Source of the DNA: Ailanthus altissimus
Lineage: Eukaryota > Streptophyta > Magnoliopsida > Sapindales > Simaroubaceae
Direction: 5' to 3'
Length of the DNA stretch: 64,000 bases
Assembly (NCBI GenBank): GCA_946807835.1
Contig: OX327702.1
Coordinates: 8,246,001 to 8,310,000 of the forward strand
This document shows positions 49,000 through 62,579 of the stretch, one piece after another. The position numbers and the translations under genes were made by a program. Numbering within the stretch: position 1 is the stretch's first letter; each line of letters starts with the position of its first letter. Under the pieces are notes generated by a model. It was not told where the DNA came from. It saw only the letters and a list, made by a program, of their open reading frames with translations, and searched no databases.

Positions 49000-49124
49000 G
49001 ATCTGAAGGAGTTCAGATTTGATCTGAAAGAGTTTAGATTTGATTTGAAGAGTTTAGATCTGATCTGAAGGAATTCAAATATGATTTGAAGGAGTTTAAA
49101 TCTAGTCTAAAAGAGTTTAGATCA
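49000..49124. repeat. 21-bp tandem repeat inside the Copia 5' LTR
   Basis: Six diverged units of the type gatctgaaggagttcagattt begin at 49000, 49021, 49042, 49062, 49083 and about 49104. The 3' LTR has only about two units at the corresponding place (about 59467-59508). Confidence 0.85.
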
Positions 49125-50170
49125 AGGCTAAGAGTTAGCAAAGCTGAGAGTTATAAATGCTAAATGTTAGCACTGCTAAGAATTAGTAGGTTATAAAAGT
49201 CAACAATATCGAATGATTTAGAGCCTTATTTATAGTAGGACAAAGACATGAGAATATACTAGTAATGATATAGTTGCAAAAAGTTGCAAAGAGTTGCAAT
49301 AGGTGCTAGAAAATGTCATTATGCAAGTATAGGCATGCAGGTATTGAGTGAGGACTGGATATTAAACAGACTCACGAGGACGTCCATAGACATCCTATGA
49401 AGCCGTTAATGATAAGTTCGCTCGAGTTGAGTAGTATTAGTGTTCTTTTGACCTAAACACTATAGTGAGCTTGTGAATGGTCCGCTATACTTTAGTTCCA
49501 TAGATGTCAGAGACCTTTTATGGTCTGACCTTTACGTGTCACTGGGTATGGTCTGATGTTTATGGAGTCCAGTGTGCGTAGATATAGGATCTGTCTGCTC
49601 TTATATGAGAGTTGTATATCCAGATGCTTCGAGATTGTATTTCAAGAAATCTTGTGGCCATAAGTATATAACTCTAAAATAAAGTTCTTTGTAGGGTTAA
49701 ACAATATTGTAAAGGAGTTTGCAGATATTATTTTACGAAATACAAATCTGGAGATAAGTTCATGGATGAACATATAAAGATTTGATGGTGCTGATCTATA
49801 TCCCCCATCTTCCAAGATATAAGTGACGAAAGAATTATATGTATGTGCTTTAACTTCAGCTTGTATGGTCTAATGAGCTAATTTGTAATATCCGTAACTT
49901 GTGCGTGGGGCATTAGTCACGGACTTATAGAATAGTTTCATTTGATGAATCAGGCATGCACCTAGAAAATCCCGTAATATTAAGTGTACTCGTTGTGCAC
50001 TAAAGAAGCGTACCAAATTGAATTGTCCAATCTCGTAATTTTTAGAAAAATTGAATATTTGTTTCAGGCACCCTTGAGATACGTGCATGTCAAGACTTAA
50101 GTGTTAAGTAAATAAATAAATAAATTAATAATTATTGTTGACCAATTAATATTATCACGTAACACATAGT

Positions 50171-51484
50171 TGATAAGCGTATCTATTATTTTTCCTCCCT
50201 CAACTTGATTAATTGCTTATTTTAATAAGAATATTAGGCTTTTTATATGTTTAATTATTATTTTATAGGTTTGGAGTCAATGGAGTAATTAGGGATAAAA
50301 ATCTAAGAAAACACAAGACAAAACATAAAATGCGATAGTAATCGCTACAGTACCATATGAACAGTATTTTGTGAACAGTACCCCCGCTACAGTGCTATCG
50401 CCCCAGTGATGAAATACAACTCTAAGACTCCAATCAATCTTTATATAAAGGCCATTCGTTTCGGACCTTAAAAGAACACAACTCAGGGCTCTTAGAGCTA
50501 TATCACATTGAAGAAGAGCAATTTTTAGACAGAGAGGCAAGGGCAATTAAAAGAAGCAAGAGATTATTGGTGAATATTTGACGTATCAACAAAATGTGAA
50601 TTGACGTCTATATTGGTTTACTTTTGGTTGTATCATGTTTATTTTATTTTTCAGCCATAATTCTCTTATTATTATAAGCTAAATTTATTTTTTAGGGTTA
50701 TTACTTGAACTCAATATATGAGCTTAATTGTTGGATCTTTTTAATATTTATTTGAACTCAATTCTTCATTATTCAAATTATTTATTCTTAATGCTTCATT
50801 ATATCTGATCAATATTGTGAATGATTTAGTAATACTTTGATAAACTTGGAAGAGGTATCATTGTATTTAGACTTAGATAATTTGATGCATGATTGCAGAG
50901 TAACATTCAATGTTACATATGCAAGTTTCGAATTAGGATAAGAATATATCTAATTGGCATGTATGAATGTTACATATGCAAGTTTCGAATTAGGATAAGA
51001 ATATATCTAATTGGCATGTATGGTCAATAAGACTTATTCTTAATGAATCTTAATTTATTACAAGTAACATAGGAATATAGGTTTTTTGATAAATTAAAAT
51101 ATACTTGCATGACCTTGGAAGAGGCTTGTGAATATATTAGTGTCTTGACCAATAATAAAAATTGAGAGATATAAATATTAAAAGGATTAATCTTTAAAAA
51201 ATATATTGAAGGATAGTAATTAACCCTAAGCTTTCTTTATATTGCTATCTTCTTATTTTATTTAAGTTGTGTCATTCATTTTCTGCACTTTTATTTTACT
51301 TAAATTTATTACAAAATTAAAATTTAATTTTTTTGAATAATTATAAGAAAGATATAATTTTAGTACTTGGTAAAAAATAAAAATTAACTCTATAAGTTCG
51401 ACATCTGACTTTGTAAGTCATTTTATTACTTGTTACGATAGTGTATACTTACACTTAATTTTAAGATATAAAATTATCGCATCA
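50171..51484 (+). mobile_element. Solo LTR (family A) in the Copia 5' LTR
   Basis: A 1314-bp segment runs from TGATAAGCG to ..ATCGCATCA with a perfect 5-bp target duplication ATAGT (50166-50170 and 51485-51489). It is the reverse-complement relative of 21507-22991 and 46965-48251, so here it reads plus. TTTATATAAAGGCC near 50436 is a good TATA box. A 57-bp tandem duplication lies at 50911-51024. Confidence 0.9.
50911..51024. repeat. 57-bp tandem duplication
   Basis: Two consecutive copies of tgttacatatgcaagtttcg..ggcatgtatgaa, at 50911-50967 and 50968-51024, are virtually identical by eye. They lie within the solo LTR at 50171-51484. Confidence 0.9.
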
Positions 51485-52545
51485 ATAGTAAGCCTTTGAA
51501 TATATTGACTCAAGTATTGGGTATGGTAAAACCCACATTGAGTTAAATAAAAGCTCAAGGATAGTTTTATTTAATTGATTATTTAATTATTAAATAATTA
51601 AGATATTTGTTTTACTTAATAGTTAAGTAAAAATTAACTTAAACCATGGTTAAGAGTTAATCCTAAGGTAATGTTAATTTAATAAAAAAATATTAAATGA
51701 GTTAACTTAATGATTAAGTTATCTTAAACTTAACTTAAGTTAAAAGTTAACTATGATTGAATTAAATGAAATCTTAATGGCTAAGTTAAGTAAACTTAAT
51801 GGTTAAGTAAACTTTAATCTAAATAAAGTTAATTGTTAACCTAAGTTTAAGTTAAATGGTTGCTTAATGACTAAGTTTTTATTACTTAATTGTTAAGTAA
51901 TCAGAAACTATAAAAGAAGGCCAAGTGAGGCAAAATTGAAGCTTGGGTTGTTTTCGGTGTGGCCGGCATTAGAGAGAGAATTAGAGGAAAAATTTTAATT
52001 TTCTTATAAGGAATTCAAGTGTTGAGTTCTTTCTTCATTTTCTTCTCAACTAGGCTTAGGCCATTAAAGCAACAAAAGCATTTATTTTATCGATCAAGTA
52101 TTAATCAATGGTAAAACAAATATCATATAGTTTAAATGTTAGACTATAGATATTAAGAGTTAATCTCGAGGTTTATGTGTTAAACCAATACTGAAAATAA
52201 AGCTGCTATTATAGATACTCAAGCCCACCCCGTTGAGTGCTAAAATTGCCAACGGGTTTATTTTAGGCGGTACTCCAACTTATACTGTTCCAAAGGCTTG
52301 ACATATGATTATTCTCAATAATTGTATTAATATGATTAATTTGTTTTATATTTTGTGCATTAGTGTAATGTAACAAAATTTATTGTGTTCATTATTTAGA
52401 AAATTAGATTTTTAATTTTTGCTACGCATATATATATATATATATATTGTATGAGATAGACATATATGTATAAATAAATGGTGACACATACTCACATGCA
52501 TACATGCACCCAATAATATATAATTTTGAACCGCACCCCAACAAA

Positions 52546-52557
52546 TGGTATCAGAGC
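52546..52557 (+). promoter_or_regulatory. Copia primer-binding site (initiator tRNA-Met)
   Basis: TGGTATCAGAGC, the standard Ty1/Copia primer site complementary to initiator tRNA-Met, lies two bases inside the 5' LTR end. Confidence 0.95.
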
Positions 52558-54281
52558 GTATTTTGTGGTGTCTGATTAAGCATTTTTTAGTGTAATTGCG
52601 TTGTCAGTGAAGTTCCAGAGCTGTGGTTGCATTTCAAATGTTGAAAATGCTAAAACAAGGAAAATAGCAGCCTTTGCGCCGCAATATTCAAGTCTAGCAC
52701 ATCCAGGCCTCAGCGCTGTAGCACTCGAGGCTTGATGCCATGGCCCTAGGGCATTCAGGCCACAGTGTTACAGCGCTGGTAGCCTAGTGCTGCGGCGTTA
52801 ACGTTGTTCACTCAAACAGTACTTTCTACATTACTTTTAAACAGTGTTTCAAAATTAAATATGCATATAAAGGTTTATGAGATGCAGTAATAAGAGTTAT
52901 TAGTTTGCATTATAAACTGAGATCATTTTATCTGTATTGATAACCACAATAGGAGCCATACTAGTGGGGGTTAGTTATGTTTACATAGAAATAAATAACT
53001 AATTAAGAAATCACCTCCTCATAATATGAGACCTAGATTTAAAAATCTCTTTTAATGAGATTAAATTGTATTACATTATGAGATAGTGTTTTACATTGGT
53101 CCATCTTGTCAATATAGTGTTAGACGTATCACTACGGCCTTTTTCCAAGATTGTTACATTGCGAGCGATTTGGTCTGTGTAATTTAGACTATACCGGTTA
53201 AACATAAGATAAGACTAATATATGCTAAAGTATTGCCCTAGATTGCTACAGTGTGCGGGTAGTATCGGTAAAATATATTTAACTATTGATAAGTTAACCT
53301 GGAATAGACTTATCCTAGATCACTACAGTATACAAATAAGGTGTATTTAGGATCAAAAGTAAGAGTTGCATGAGATGCAATTGACAAGAGTTGTCTATTT
53401 TTTGGGTTTATAAAGGTTAAGATCGCTATAGTGTGTGGCTAGAGTAAAATGCTAATAGGGTCCACTTCCTGCTGTATAGTTTAAAAGAGTTTAAACTATC
53501 ATTTTCTATTTGAAAGATTAAAGGGATTATGTAAAGTAGTGGGGTGACATTTTTAAATTAAAAAGTATATAATAGTTATATTTATGATCTAAAGTGTTAT
53601 TTCTTAAAGATTAAAAATATTCCGCTACATATCTCCTAGTTAGTCTTATAGAGATAAGATATTCGTCTTATAGAGATAAGATACTTGTCTTATAAAGATA
53701 AGATAAGTACAAACAATCCGTTGGTAGCTTGATCAATGCACATTAACTATAGGGTATCGAGAATTTTGAATTGTTTAAGAATATGTGAATTGTTCTAGAT
53801 TCAAAAATATGAATATATTATTAATCAGAAGACCAAGAGGTTTTTCTAATAATATCTCTTTAGAAGAGGTGGAAATTTATCAGAAATAGATTAAGAGTGA
53901 TTTGAGAGTAAAATCATATATCCTGAACTCAATGTCTAATGATCTTCAGCATGAGCACATGCACATAAAATGTGCAAGTAGTACAGTGCTCAGTCTAAAA
54001 TATTATTTGATATATCCAAACCATAGGTGGAGAATATTTCTACTGTGATAAGATTTGAAATAGTAAATGTTACTGTTCAAGACACCTTGATTTAGAATAG
54101 ATAGATCCCTTAGATATTGGTTTAACTAAACATTGACATTTCAATAACACATAATGCTAGAAGTATAGGGGTATGAGATATCGTCTATCCTTCTCATATC
54201 TGCAAGTTGTTGCATGATTTGAGAAATGCTACAAAACTAGGAAAAGAGAAGTACGGCTTTACGTGGGTAATAGAGCGTAAT
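52558..54281 (+). pseudogene. Copia leader and gag remnant
   Basis: Strongly decayed sequence. The clearest gag-like block is MSNDLQHEHMHIKCASS followed by VLSLKYYL (about 53930-54010), like the central gag segment of plant Copia elements. A GC-rich patch (52660-52800) of repeated gcgc/cagcgctg words precedes it. Three tandem copies of a 22-bp unit lie at 53644-53709. No open frame remains. The region ends at the inserted LTR at 54282. Confidence 0.55.
53644..53709. repeat. 22-bp tandem repeat, three copies
   Basis: The unit tcttatagagataagatattcg starts at 53644, 53666 and 53688, with a few substitutions in the third copy. Confidence 0.9.
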
Positions 54282-56376
54282 TGTATAAACTATTTTATCC
54301 TCATAACTTAATGTTTGTTCAATTTATCCTAATAATTTGGCTATTTATGCATATTAATGTTGTTTTATAGGTTTAAGTACTATCGGAGCAAAAATATCGA
54401 AAACTGGATGCAAATGAAGCTATTTAAGATAAGAATCTGAGAAGGGACTAAAATGCTCAAAACGTAAATAGTACGAGTGAACAGTGCAATTTCTATAGTG
54501 CATGAACAGTGCAATACTGGGGCATTCAATTTGAGCGCTGGGGCATTGGTTGGGGCGCTAATTCCAGAAGCTCCACGCCGCGGCATTGAATCTGAATGCC
54601 GCGGCACTGAATTCTGGGCACTCTTTAGAGACATTTTTGTCCTCTTTTTGAAACCCTAAACCTATATAAACGCCCATTATTAAGCCAAAGAGTTTTTTGA
54701 GGCAACAAGGGGCACGAAATTGCAAAGGGAAAGAAGGCTTGAGCCAATTTGAAGAGAAGAAATGATGTCTCCAAGGTTTTATGAGCATCATTGAAGACAT
54801 TTGGAGGATTGAAACCTTAGAGACATCTCTAATTCGGTTTTCTCTTTCCTTTTATTTGTTTTTCTCTTTTATTTTAATTTTTTAGTATGAATATTGTTTA
54901 AATGAGTTGTATCTATGGATGGTTGGATAATTTTAGTTATGGTTGGATTTTTATGTGATTAAACTTGATTCTAAGGCTTGATGTAGTTTTATTTATATTA
55001 TATTTGGATGATTTAGTATAAATTCGTGTAATTCATTTATGTTTCTTTATGCTTAATGCTCTAAATTGATTGAAAAATGAATTGGTTGTTATGAATTTAT
55101 GGATTGATGCTTGAAAGAGATTGACCCATTTTTAGGATTTGGGAGAAACATAACCTTAGGTTGTTATTGAGTTGAAAGGCCAATAACACTTAGGTAATTA
55201 TCTTGGTTTTCCTTAGGATTTGCATGAGGTGCACTCCAAGTGTTTGATAATGCGTGACAAGCATAAACTCTTTGGGGTGTGCCATTATGCCTAGGGTTAC
55301 ATGTGGTGCTCTTCTTTTTAAAGTGTTTGATAAAATGCGTGACAGGCGCAAACACTTTGAGTGTGCCATTATGTCTAGAATTTTATTTGACGCTCGAGAA
55401 AGGTAATGAAATTAATCATTGGGTAATCAATTTAAGGGTTGTATAATGCATGTCTATGTAAACAAGTTAACTAGACGTATCAACTTGAATATGTATGCAT
55501 AGTATCTCATTTAGCACTCGAAAGAGAAAATGAGATTAGTCTTAAGCCCTTGATTAATAAATTGAACGAATTTGCTAAATAGGAAGAATATAGGAAGAAT
55601 AGAATGAAATCAATGCTTTAGGATCCCATTTGTATAGAATTCACCATATCACAAGATTATCATTTTGTTGTAGATTGTATGTTCTAGGCCTTAATGGAAC
55701 TTTATTGAACAATATGTGTTGAAGTTGTTATGTGATTAATGGCTATCTTGTGTTATTCGTTTATGCTTTTTATGTGCTTCATGCTTCTAATTGCATTGAA
55801 AAATGGATTGGATGAATTTAACATTTGGGTTATGTACTTGAAAAAGTTTAATTTATATGTCGGTTTTAAAAAGCATAGCTTTAAGTTTGTTAAGTTGAGA
55901 GATTAATGAACTTAAGGTAGTCGCTTAAGGGTAGCTTAATGCGTGTATGTATAACGGGTTAGATAGAAATATCAACTTAGTTGTATATACATAGTATCTC
56001 ATCCGCACTCGAAAGAGGGAATGAGATTAATCATACACCTTGGATTAATGAATGCATAAATTGGTTGTTGATTACTAATAACAAAGACCATAGGAACAAT
56101 AGAGGGAAAACCAAGTCCCTAGAACCTCATTGCCATAGATATAACATATCTTTAATTTATCGGTTTATTTAGTTTTAAGTTGTTTTTAATTCAATAATCG
56201 AGTCCCTAGAACTCATCCTACCCTTTAGATTAGTCTAGATAAAGTTAGGTTGCTAACATCGTAGTACTTAGCATTAATTTAGGACACAATCCTCGTGGGA
56301 ACGATACTCACTCATCACTTTATTACTTGTTGCGATAACGTATACTTGCGTTTGTTTGTATTATAGAAATCACACA
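54282..56376 (+). mobile_element. Gypsy-type solo LTR inside the Copia element
   Basis: A 2095-bp segment runs from TGTATAAACTATTTTATCC to ..AAATCACACA, flanked by GTAAT (54277-54281) and ATAAT (56377-56381), a one-mismatch duplication. It has CCTATATAAACG near 54661 and the end block gtgggaacgatactcactcatcactttattacttg..cgtatacttgcg of this window's Gypsy LTRs. The middle is duplicated internally: the tcaactt-gta-atacatagtatctcat block occurs near 55480 and 55975, which explains why this LTR is longer than its relatives. Confidence 0.8.
55205..55385. repeat. Tandem duplication of about 83 bp in the LTR
   Basis: The block tgtttgataa-atgcgtgaca-gc..aaac-cttt..gtgtgccattatg-ctag occurs twice, starting near 55241 and 55324. 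The copies are diverged. Confidence 0.8.
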
Positions 56377-59327
56377 ATAATTGGAAATAGAGATTTCCTG
56401 GACATGGTAGCTTTTAGGACCTTTTTGGTCATTTCTATTCTAGCAGAAGCATTAAGTTGTATAATAGCTATATTGTACCAAATATTAAAAAGTGACTCAT
56501 ATCACTTCTTGTAGTAAACAGAGAGGGTTATCATAAAAATATTTGGAATAGTTCCTCATGATTATATGATAAAGATAATGTTTTACTTACTGAGTGTGAA
56601 ATAATGAATGGCTATTATATCTCAAATACAATATGAAATGTCTTGAATGTTTAGGTGCACAAAACGAATAGTAGTTCAAGAACTTTAAAAAATAAGGAAT
56701 AGTGGCGCATAAGATTATGTTATATAGTCGTGAGATGACTATCCCGTCTGATTAAGGATGATCAAATACTTGTTCTGACTATAGAAACCTTAGCCAATTT
56801 ATGAATTCTAAATTCAATAGAAGATGACTAAATCCTTATGTAGGTGTTGAACACTGGCCCATTGATTTATTAGAATTAGTACATAATGATGTATTTAGTC
56901 CAATAGATAAATACTGTTATGGGTGGATTTCAATACTTTATTATCTCTATAGTGATTTATGATCATATGGATATGTGCTTCTAAGAAACACATGTTGGAA
57001 ACTTTTAAAGTGTTCAAAGGTTTTTGACTAGAAAGTAGAGAAACAAACATTTATGTATATTGAATGCCTTTGATTAGATCGAGGCAATTTATATATACGT
57101 AGTATATTCATAAATTATTTAAAGGAGAATGTAATTCTCACTCAATATAGTCCACTAGATATTCCTCAATACCAAGGTATTTTGAAAAAAAGAAATCAGA
57201 CTTTATTAGTTACAGTTTGACTAATGTTGAGCTTCACTGATCTTCTAAAATATTTATGGGATTATACTCTAGAATTTATTATTCACTTATTGAATAGAAT
57301 TCTATCGAAACCATTCCTTCTACTTTGTATGAGATATAAACTAAAAAGAAATCGAGTCTTAAGTTTGTTAAAACTCAAGGTTGTTCTGTTTGCATAATAG
57401 TTACTCAACAGGATAAACTTGCACCCAATGGGTACAAGTATCAGTTCATTGGGCATTCCATGCATTTTATGGGATACCAATTCTATGATATAGAGAAACC
57501 AAACATGTTTATTGCTCGAGATACCACTTTCCTAGAGTAAGAGTTTATTATGGGTCATGGAAATTGTAGAAGGATTAGACTTAATGAAGTCAATCAAAAT
57601 ATATTTGAACCGATGGTAAAATTTCAAGTTCAAATAAGTGAAATATCTTTAACACAATCTCTTTATAATTCAAAAAGGATATCGAGGCCACATTTAGGTA
57701 TGTTTAGTATCTGAAGGTGTCTTTCGTATTTTTTAGTTAAAAAAAAAGATCATTTAACTTATGGAAAACCAATGTTTGACATCGATTCGAAAAAATGGCA
57801 AGATGTCATAGAATCAAAATTAACTTTACATATGACAATCAAGTCCGAGACTTAATTGTACTTCTTATAGGAATTGTTCCTGGTTGTTGAAAGAGTTTAT
57901 GCAGCGAAAGTGTGAGCTTGAAGATAAAGACCTTCAAAGCCTAACTGGTGGCAAAAGATTAAACTCATAGATCTGGGATTGGCAATGAAGAAACCTTTTT
58001 ACCAATAACCATGCTAAGGTAAATTCAAATTTTTTTAGCTATTGCAGCATATTAAGATTTTAAAGTTTGACCGATGGATGTAAACATGGCATTCTAGGAT
58101 GTATATCTCGAGTAAGATATATATATATATAATAGCCTGAAAGTTTTTGCATTCAACCTAACTTCTAATCTAGTGTGCAAACGAGGTAGTCCATTCGTGG
58201 ACTTAAGCAATTTTTCCTAAGCTGAAATCTTTATTCGAACGATGAAATCAAAAAGTCTGGTTTCATCAGAAACGTAGAGAAAGTACTTGTGTTCAGAAAG
58301 GGCAGTGGAAGCATAATTATCTTTCTAGTTCTCTACGTGGAAAGTATACTCAATGTCAAAAATGATGTTAGTATGTTGCAAGTCAATCAGGTAAGTATTA
58401 TCTGAGTAAGACTTCTACATAAAAGATTTGGGAGAGGCTTCATGTATACTATGTATAAAAATTTATAGAGTAGAGTGAAGAAGATGATAGGAATCTCCCA
58501 ATCTTCAGACGTATACTAAGTCTTGGAAATGTACAGCTTTATTAGACAATTAATGTGCCTTTCAGATATGACATTCATCTTTCTAAGAGAAAGTGTCCTC
58601 GGGAATAAGATGAAAGGGTTGGAGTGTCTAACTCATCACATGCATCAGCTAGAGATAGCTTAATGCATGTTATGTTATGCACGAGACCTGGATTTGGATG
58701 GCTGTAAATATTACGAGTTAGTATCGATCTTATCTAGGTCACGACCATCAGAAGGTTATGAAATATATCTGAAACACCTTAGATGTATAGAGGATAAATT
58801 TTTAAATTATAGAGAAAGTTTTTTTACAAAAGAAGGAATACACATATTCAGACTTCTCATTTGAACCGAATGTTATAAAGTTTATATCTAGTTATGTATT
58901 TCTTCTCATCAGTGCCAGAGCTAGTTAAAAATGTGATACTTAGATGTCTACAACTAATTCTACCTTAGAGGTAGAATATATTGCAGCTTGAGTAGTCTAC
59001 AAAAGAAAGCGCTATGGATATTTAAATTAGTCACAGAACTTAGAATAGTTTCAAGCACAGTAGATCCTATCCCACTATATTGCAACAATAATGGATAATT
59101 GCTTAAGCCAAGAAATCTTAAGGTACACTAGTATTTTGATCACTTGGACTTTGAATGCCATATAATTAGAAAGTTCTTGACCACTGGAGATGTAATAGTA
59201 TCTAGAATACAATCTATAGATAATATAGCAAACTCACTCAAGCTTAAACTTCTAGCGTGTTTGAGAAACACGTAGAGTGTATTGGTATGAGATACCAGTA
59301 TGAATGGCATTAGAGCAAGTAGAAGTT
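56377..59327 (+). pseudogene. Copia pol remnant (integrase, reverse transcriptase, RNase H)
   Basis: Blocks in order are as follows. An integrase-like GPLDLLELVHNDVFSPINKYCYGW lies near 56860-56930. A segment of the post-integrase region reads SSLKFVKTQGCSVCIIV..DKLAPNGYKYQFIGH and MFIARDTTFLE (57350-57540). A reverse-transcriptase tail has degraded DSLMHVMLCTRP-like residues near 58640-58690. RNase H-like SSTE-type residues (STTNSTLEVEYIAA) lie near 58947-58990. The end block IRKFLTTGDVIVSRIQSIDNIANSLKL lies near 59165-59250, ending just before the 3' LTR. Stops and frameshifts are numerous throughout. The domain order (integrase before RT) is the Copia order. Confidence 0.75.
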
Positions 59328-60277
59328 TGTTAGAGCTGGTGCTTACGTACTATTCTAATATTGTATAAATATTAATTGTTAATATTTATGCAATATACAT
59401 TTCAAATAATCGTTAGTATTAAATATGTACATGATACAATGCTTATAACGTTACAGGCATTGTATGATCTGAAAGAGTTCAGATTTGGTCCAAAGGGGTT
59501 TAGATCAGGGCTAAGAGTTAGCAATGCTGAGAGTTATAAATATTAAGAGTTAGCACTACTAAGAGTTAGCAGATTAAAAGAGTCAGTCATATCTAATGAG
59601 TTAGAGTTTTGTCTATAATAGGACAAAGATCTAAGAATATACTAGTAATGACATAGTTGCAAAGAGTTGCAATAGGTGCTAGGAAATGTCATTATGCAAT
59701 TATATTCTTAAACATTGTATTTCTGATCTATTTTTGTTAATGCGGGTCTATCGATGAATCTCTTTTATATAGATCAATATATGTCTATATCTATAGGATA
59801 CAAATGGTTGTTCTTAACTAACCATGAGTTAAGAGCTCGTATAGGCATGTAAGTATTCAGTGAGGATTAAATAGTGAACAAATTCTCAAAGACGCTAATA
59901 GACATCCTATAAAGTTGTCAATGACGAGTTCTTTCGAGTTGAGTAGTATTCTTAGTCTTTTGACTTGAGCGTCATGGTGGACTTGTGAGTGATCTACCAT
60001 ATTTTGGTTCTACGGATGTCAGAGACCTTTACGGCCTAACCTCTGCGTATCACTGGACATGGTCTGATGCTCATTGAGTCCGGTGTGCGTAGATATGGGA
60101 TCCATTAACTCCCATAGGGGAGTTGTATATCCAGATGCTCCAAGATTGTATTTTAGGAAATCTTGTGGCCACAAGTATATAACCCCGAAAAAGAATTTTT
60201 TGTAAGGTTAAATAATATCACAAAGGAGCTTATAGATATTATTTTACAAAATACAGATCTAGAGATAAGTTCACAAA

Positions 60278-62435
60278 TGTCTTGTGGGAGAATCTAATAT
60301 ATGTGGGTGTATGCATGTGCAATTGTGTCTTTTGCCTAAAATATGTATCACATACAAATTTAATGCTGCAGAAGCATTGTAAATTATACAATAAACACAA
60401 TAAATAAATATATTAATCACATTAATATATTAGTAGGATAGGGAACTCACCTCAACGTGTAACGTTATACACGTAATTCCCTGGAGTCCGAATGGAGACC
60501 AACTCAGTGAGCTTGGTGAGTTAGAACAGCAGCCCTATATCTAGCATTCGGTTTAACTCTTAAATCCCAAAATAGTCAGGTGTGTGTATTTCATCATTTT
60601 CTTTAAAAGAATAAGAAATGGAGAATTCGAAACAATTAAAAATTACTTCAATTGGAACCATAGAAAAAAATGAAACAATTTTATTTTTTTCTTTTTTTTC
60701 TTCTCTCCGATTCCATTTTCTCTTCTTTCTCTTTTCTCTATTTCCACCTATCTCTCAGCTAAAATCACATACCAACACCCACCAATTTCTTTTCCATCAC
60801 ACACATCTATTATATATATATAATAAAATAATAATATAATATATTATATAATATTAAATAATAATATAAAATAAATAAATAAATAATATAATATTATATT
60901 AATGGATGCCAACTATATGGCACCATTAAATAAAATATTAGTATATAATATTATATTATTTAATATAACAATATGTAATAATATATTAAAAAGAGATATT
61001 TTAATTATTTAATAATTAAATAATCAATGTGTGAAATGACCATTTTACTCCTTATAAATAGTTACCAAGTCTACCCCTAGTGGGTCTTACCAAATTTCAT
61101 ATTTAGGTAGACTCAACCGAGGGTCCACAATGCGTCACGTGTTATTATACAATTAGTAAATAACAATTATTAACTAATTGTTATATTTAACACTTAAATA
61201 CTGCACACATTTTATGGTAGTGTTGGATATTGCTGGATCAAACAATTTAATTTGGCACGCTGCCCTAGTGCACAATAAGTACACTCCATATCGCGAGACT
61301 CTTTAGGTCCACGCTCAATTCGTCAAATGAAACTATTCTATGAGTCCGTAAGCAATGCCCCATGTACACGTCATGGATATATAAATCAGTGCGTTGAATC
61401 TTACAAGTTGAGATTACAACGCATACGTATAGTCCTTCTGTCATGATATCTTGGATATGTAGAGATATAGATTATCATCGTCAAATCCCCTAGTACGTAT
61501 CCATGTCTTATCTCCAGACTTGTATCTCATTGAACAATATGCATAAACTCCTTTGCCATATTGTTCCACTGTGGCGGAACTCTTTTCCGGGATTAATGCT
61601 TGTGGTCACAAGAAGTTTTGAGATACAATCTCGAAGCATCTGGATATCTAACTCCTTATGCGAGCTGACGAATCCTATATCTATACACACTGGACTCCAT
61701 AAGTATCGGACCATACCCAGTGACACCCAGCGGCCACACCATGAAGGGTCTGTGACATGCGTGGAACTAAAGTATGGTGGATCACTTACAAGCCTACCGT
61801 AGCATTCAGGTCAAAGGACGTATATTACTCAACTCGAGAGGACCCTCAGTTGATGGCTTATATAGGGTGTCTATCGGAGGCCCTCGTGAGTCTGTTCCAT
61901 ATCCAGTTTTAACTGGATACCCATATGTCAATACGAGCTCCAACCTCATGGTCGGCTAAGAACAACCATCTATATCCTACAGCTGTGACATATGCTGATC
62001 TATATATTAAAAAGTATCCATCGACAAATTCGCATTAGTAAAAATAGATTAAGGATAATTATTCGAGAGCATACTTGCGCAACTAGCATTGTTTGACACC
62101 CGATTGCAACTCTTACAATTATGCAGTTACTAGTATATTCTCAGGTCTATGTCCTATTATAAATAAGGTTCCAACTCTTAGATCTTCACTGAGTATTATA
62201 ACTAGCTAAAACTTAGTTGTGCTAACATTTAGCATTTATATCTCTCAGTGTGGCTAACCGTAGGCCCTTATCTAAACTTCTTTGATCTGAACTCCTTCAG
62301 ATCATACAATGTTTGTAATATTACATTGCATAGTACCATATTAATAGGTATTAGTGATTTAATAGGAATTTATACTTGCATTAATATACAAGTATATGTA
62401 CATTCAGGAATGACACGTAAGCACCGACCCCAACA
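60278..62435 (-). mobile_element. Copia-family solo LTR, antisense, nested in the 3' LTR
   Basis: Read minus it starts TGTTGGGGTCGGTGCTTACG at 62435 and ends ..CCCACAAGACA at 60278, 2158 bp. It is a relative of both the host LTR and the solo LTR at 42998-45605, inserted in the opposite direction. The 5' LTR (49756-49775) shows the unbroken target, ttcatggatgaacat. I could not recover a matching pair of target duplications (acaaa on the left, ggatg on the right). Confidence 0.75.
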
Positions 62436-62579
62436 GGATGAACATATGAGAATTTGATGGTGCTAATCTATATTTGCGCTCTTCCAGAATATAAATGACG
62501 AAAGGATTATACGTATGAGCATTGACCTCAGCTTGTATTGTCAAACACATTAATTTGTAATATCCGTGATGTGTGTAGA

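Larger units (their letters stand above)
48863..52543 (+). mobile_element. Copia 5' LTR (interrupted by a Gypsy solo LTR)
   Basis: It runs from TGTTGGAGTTGGTAC to ..GCACCCCAACA. It matches the 3' LTR throughout, apart from the insert at 50171-51484, an expanded 21-bp repeat near 49000, and a deletion of about 150 bp near 49330 (relative to 59700-59850). A leader-like segment with an atagagagagaatt-like block lies near 51970. Confidence 0.85.

Noticed and set aside
61503..61959. Overlapping frames of 60-99 codons on both strands
   Set aside because: They sit in the antisense Copia-family solo LTR. The homologous segments at 44400-45100 and 49350-49850 have no conserved frame.
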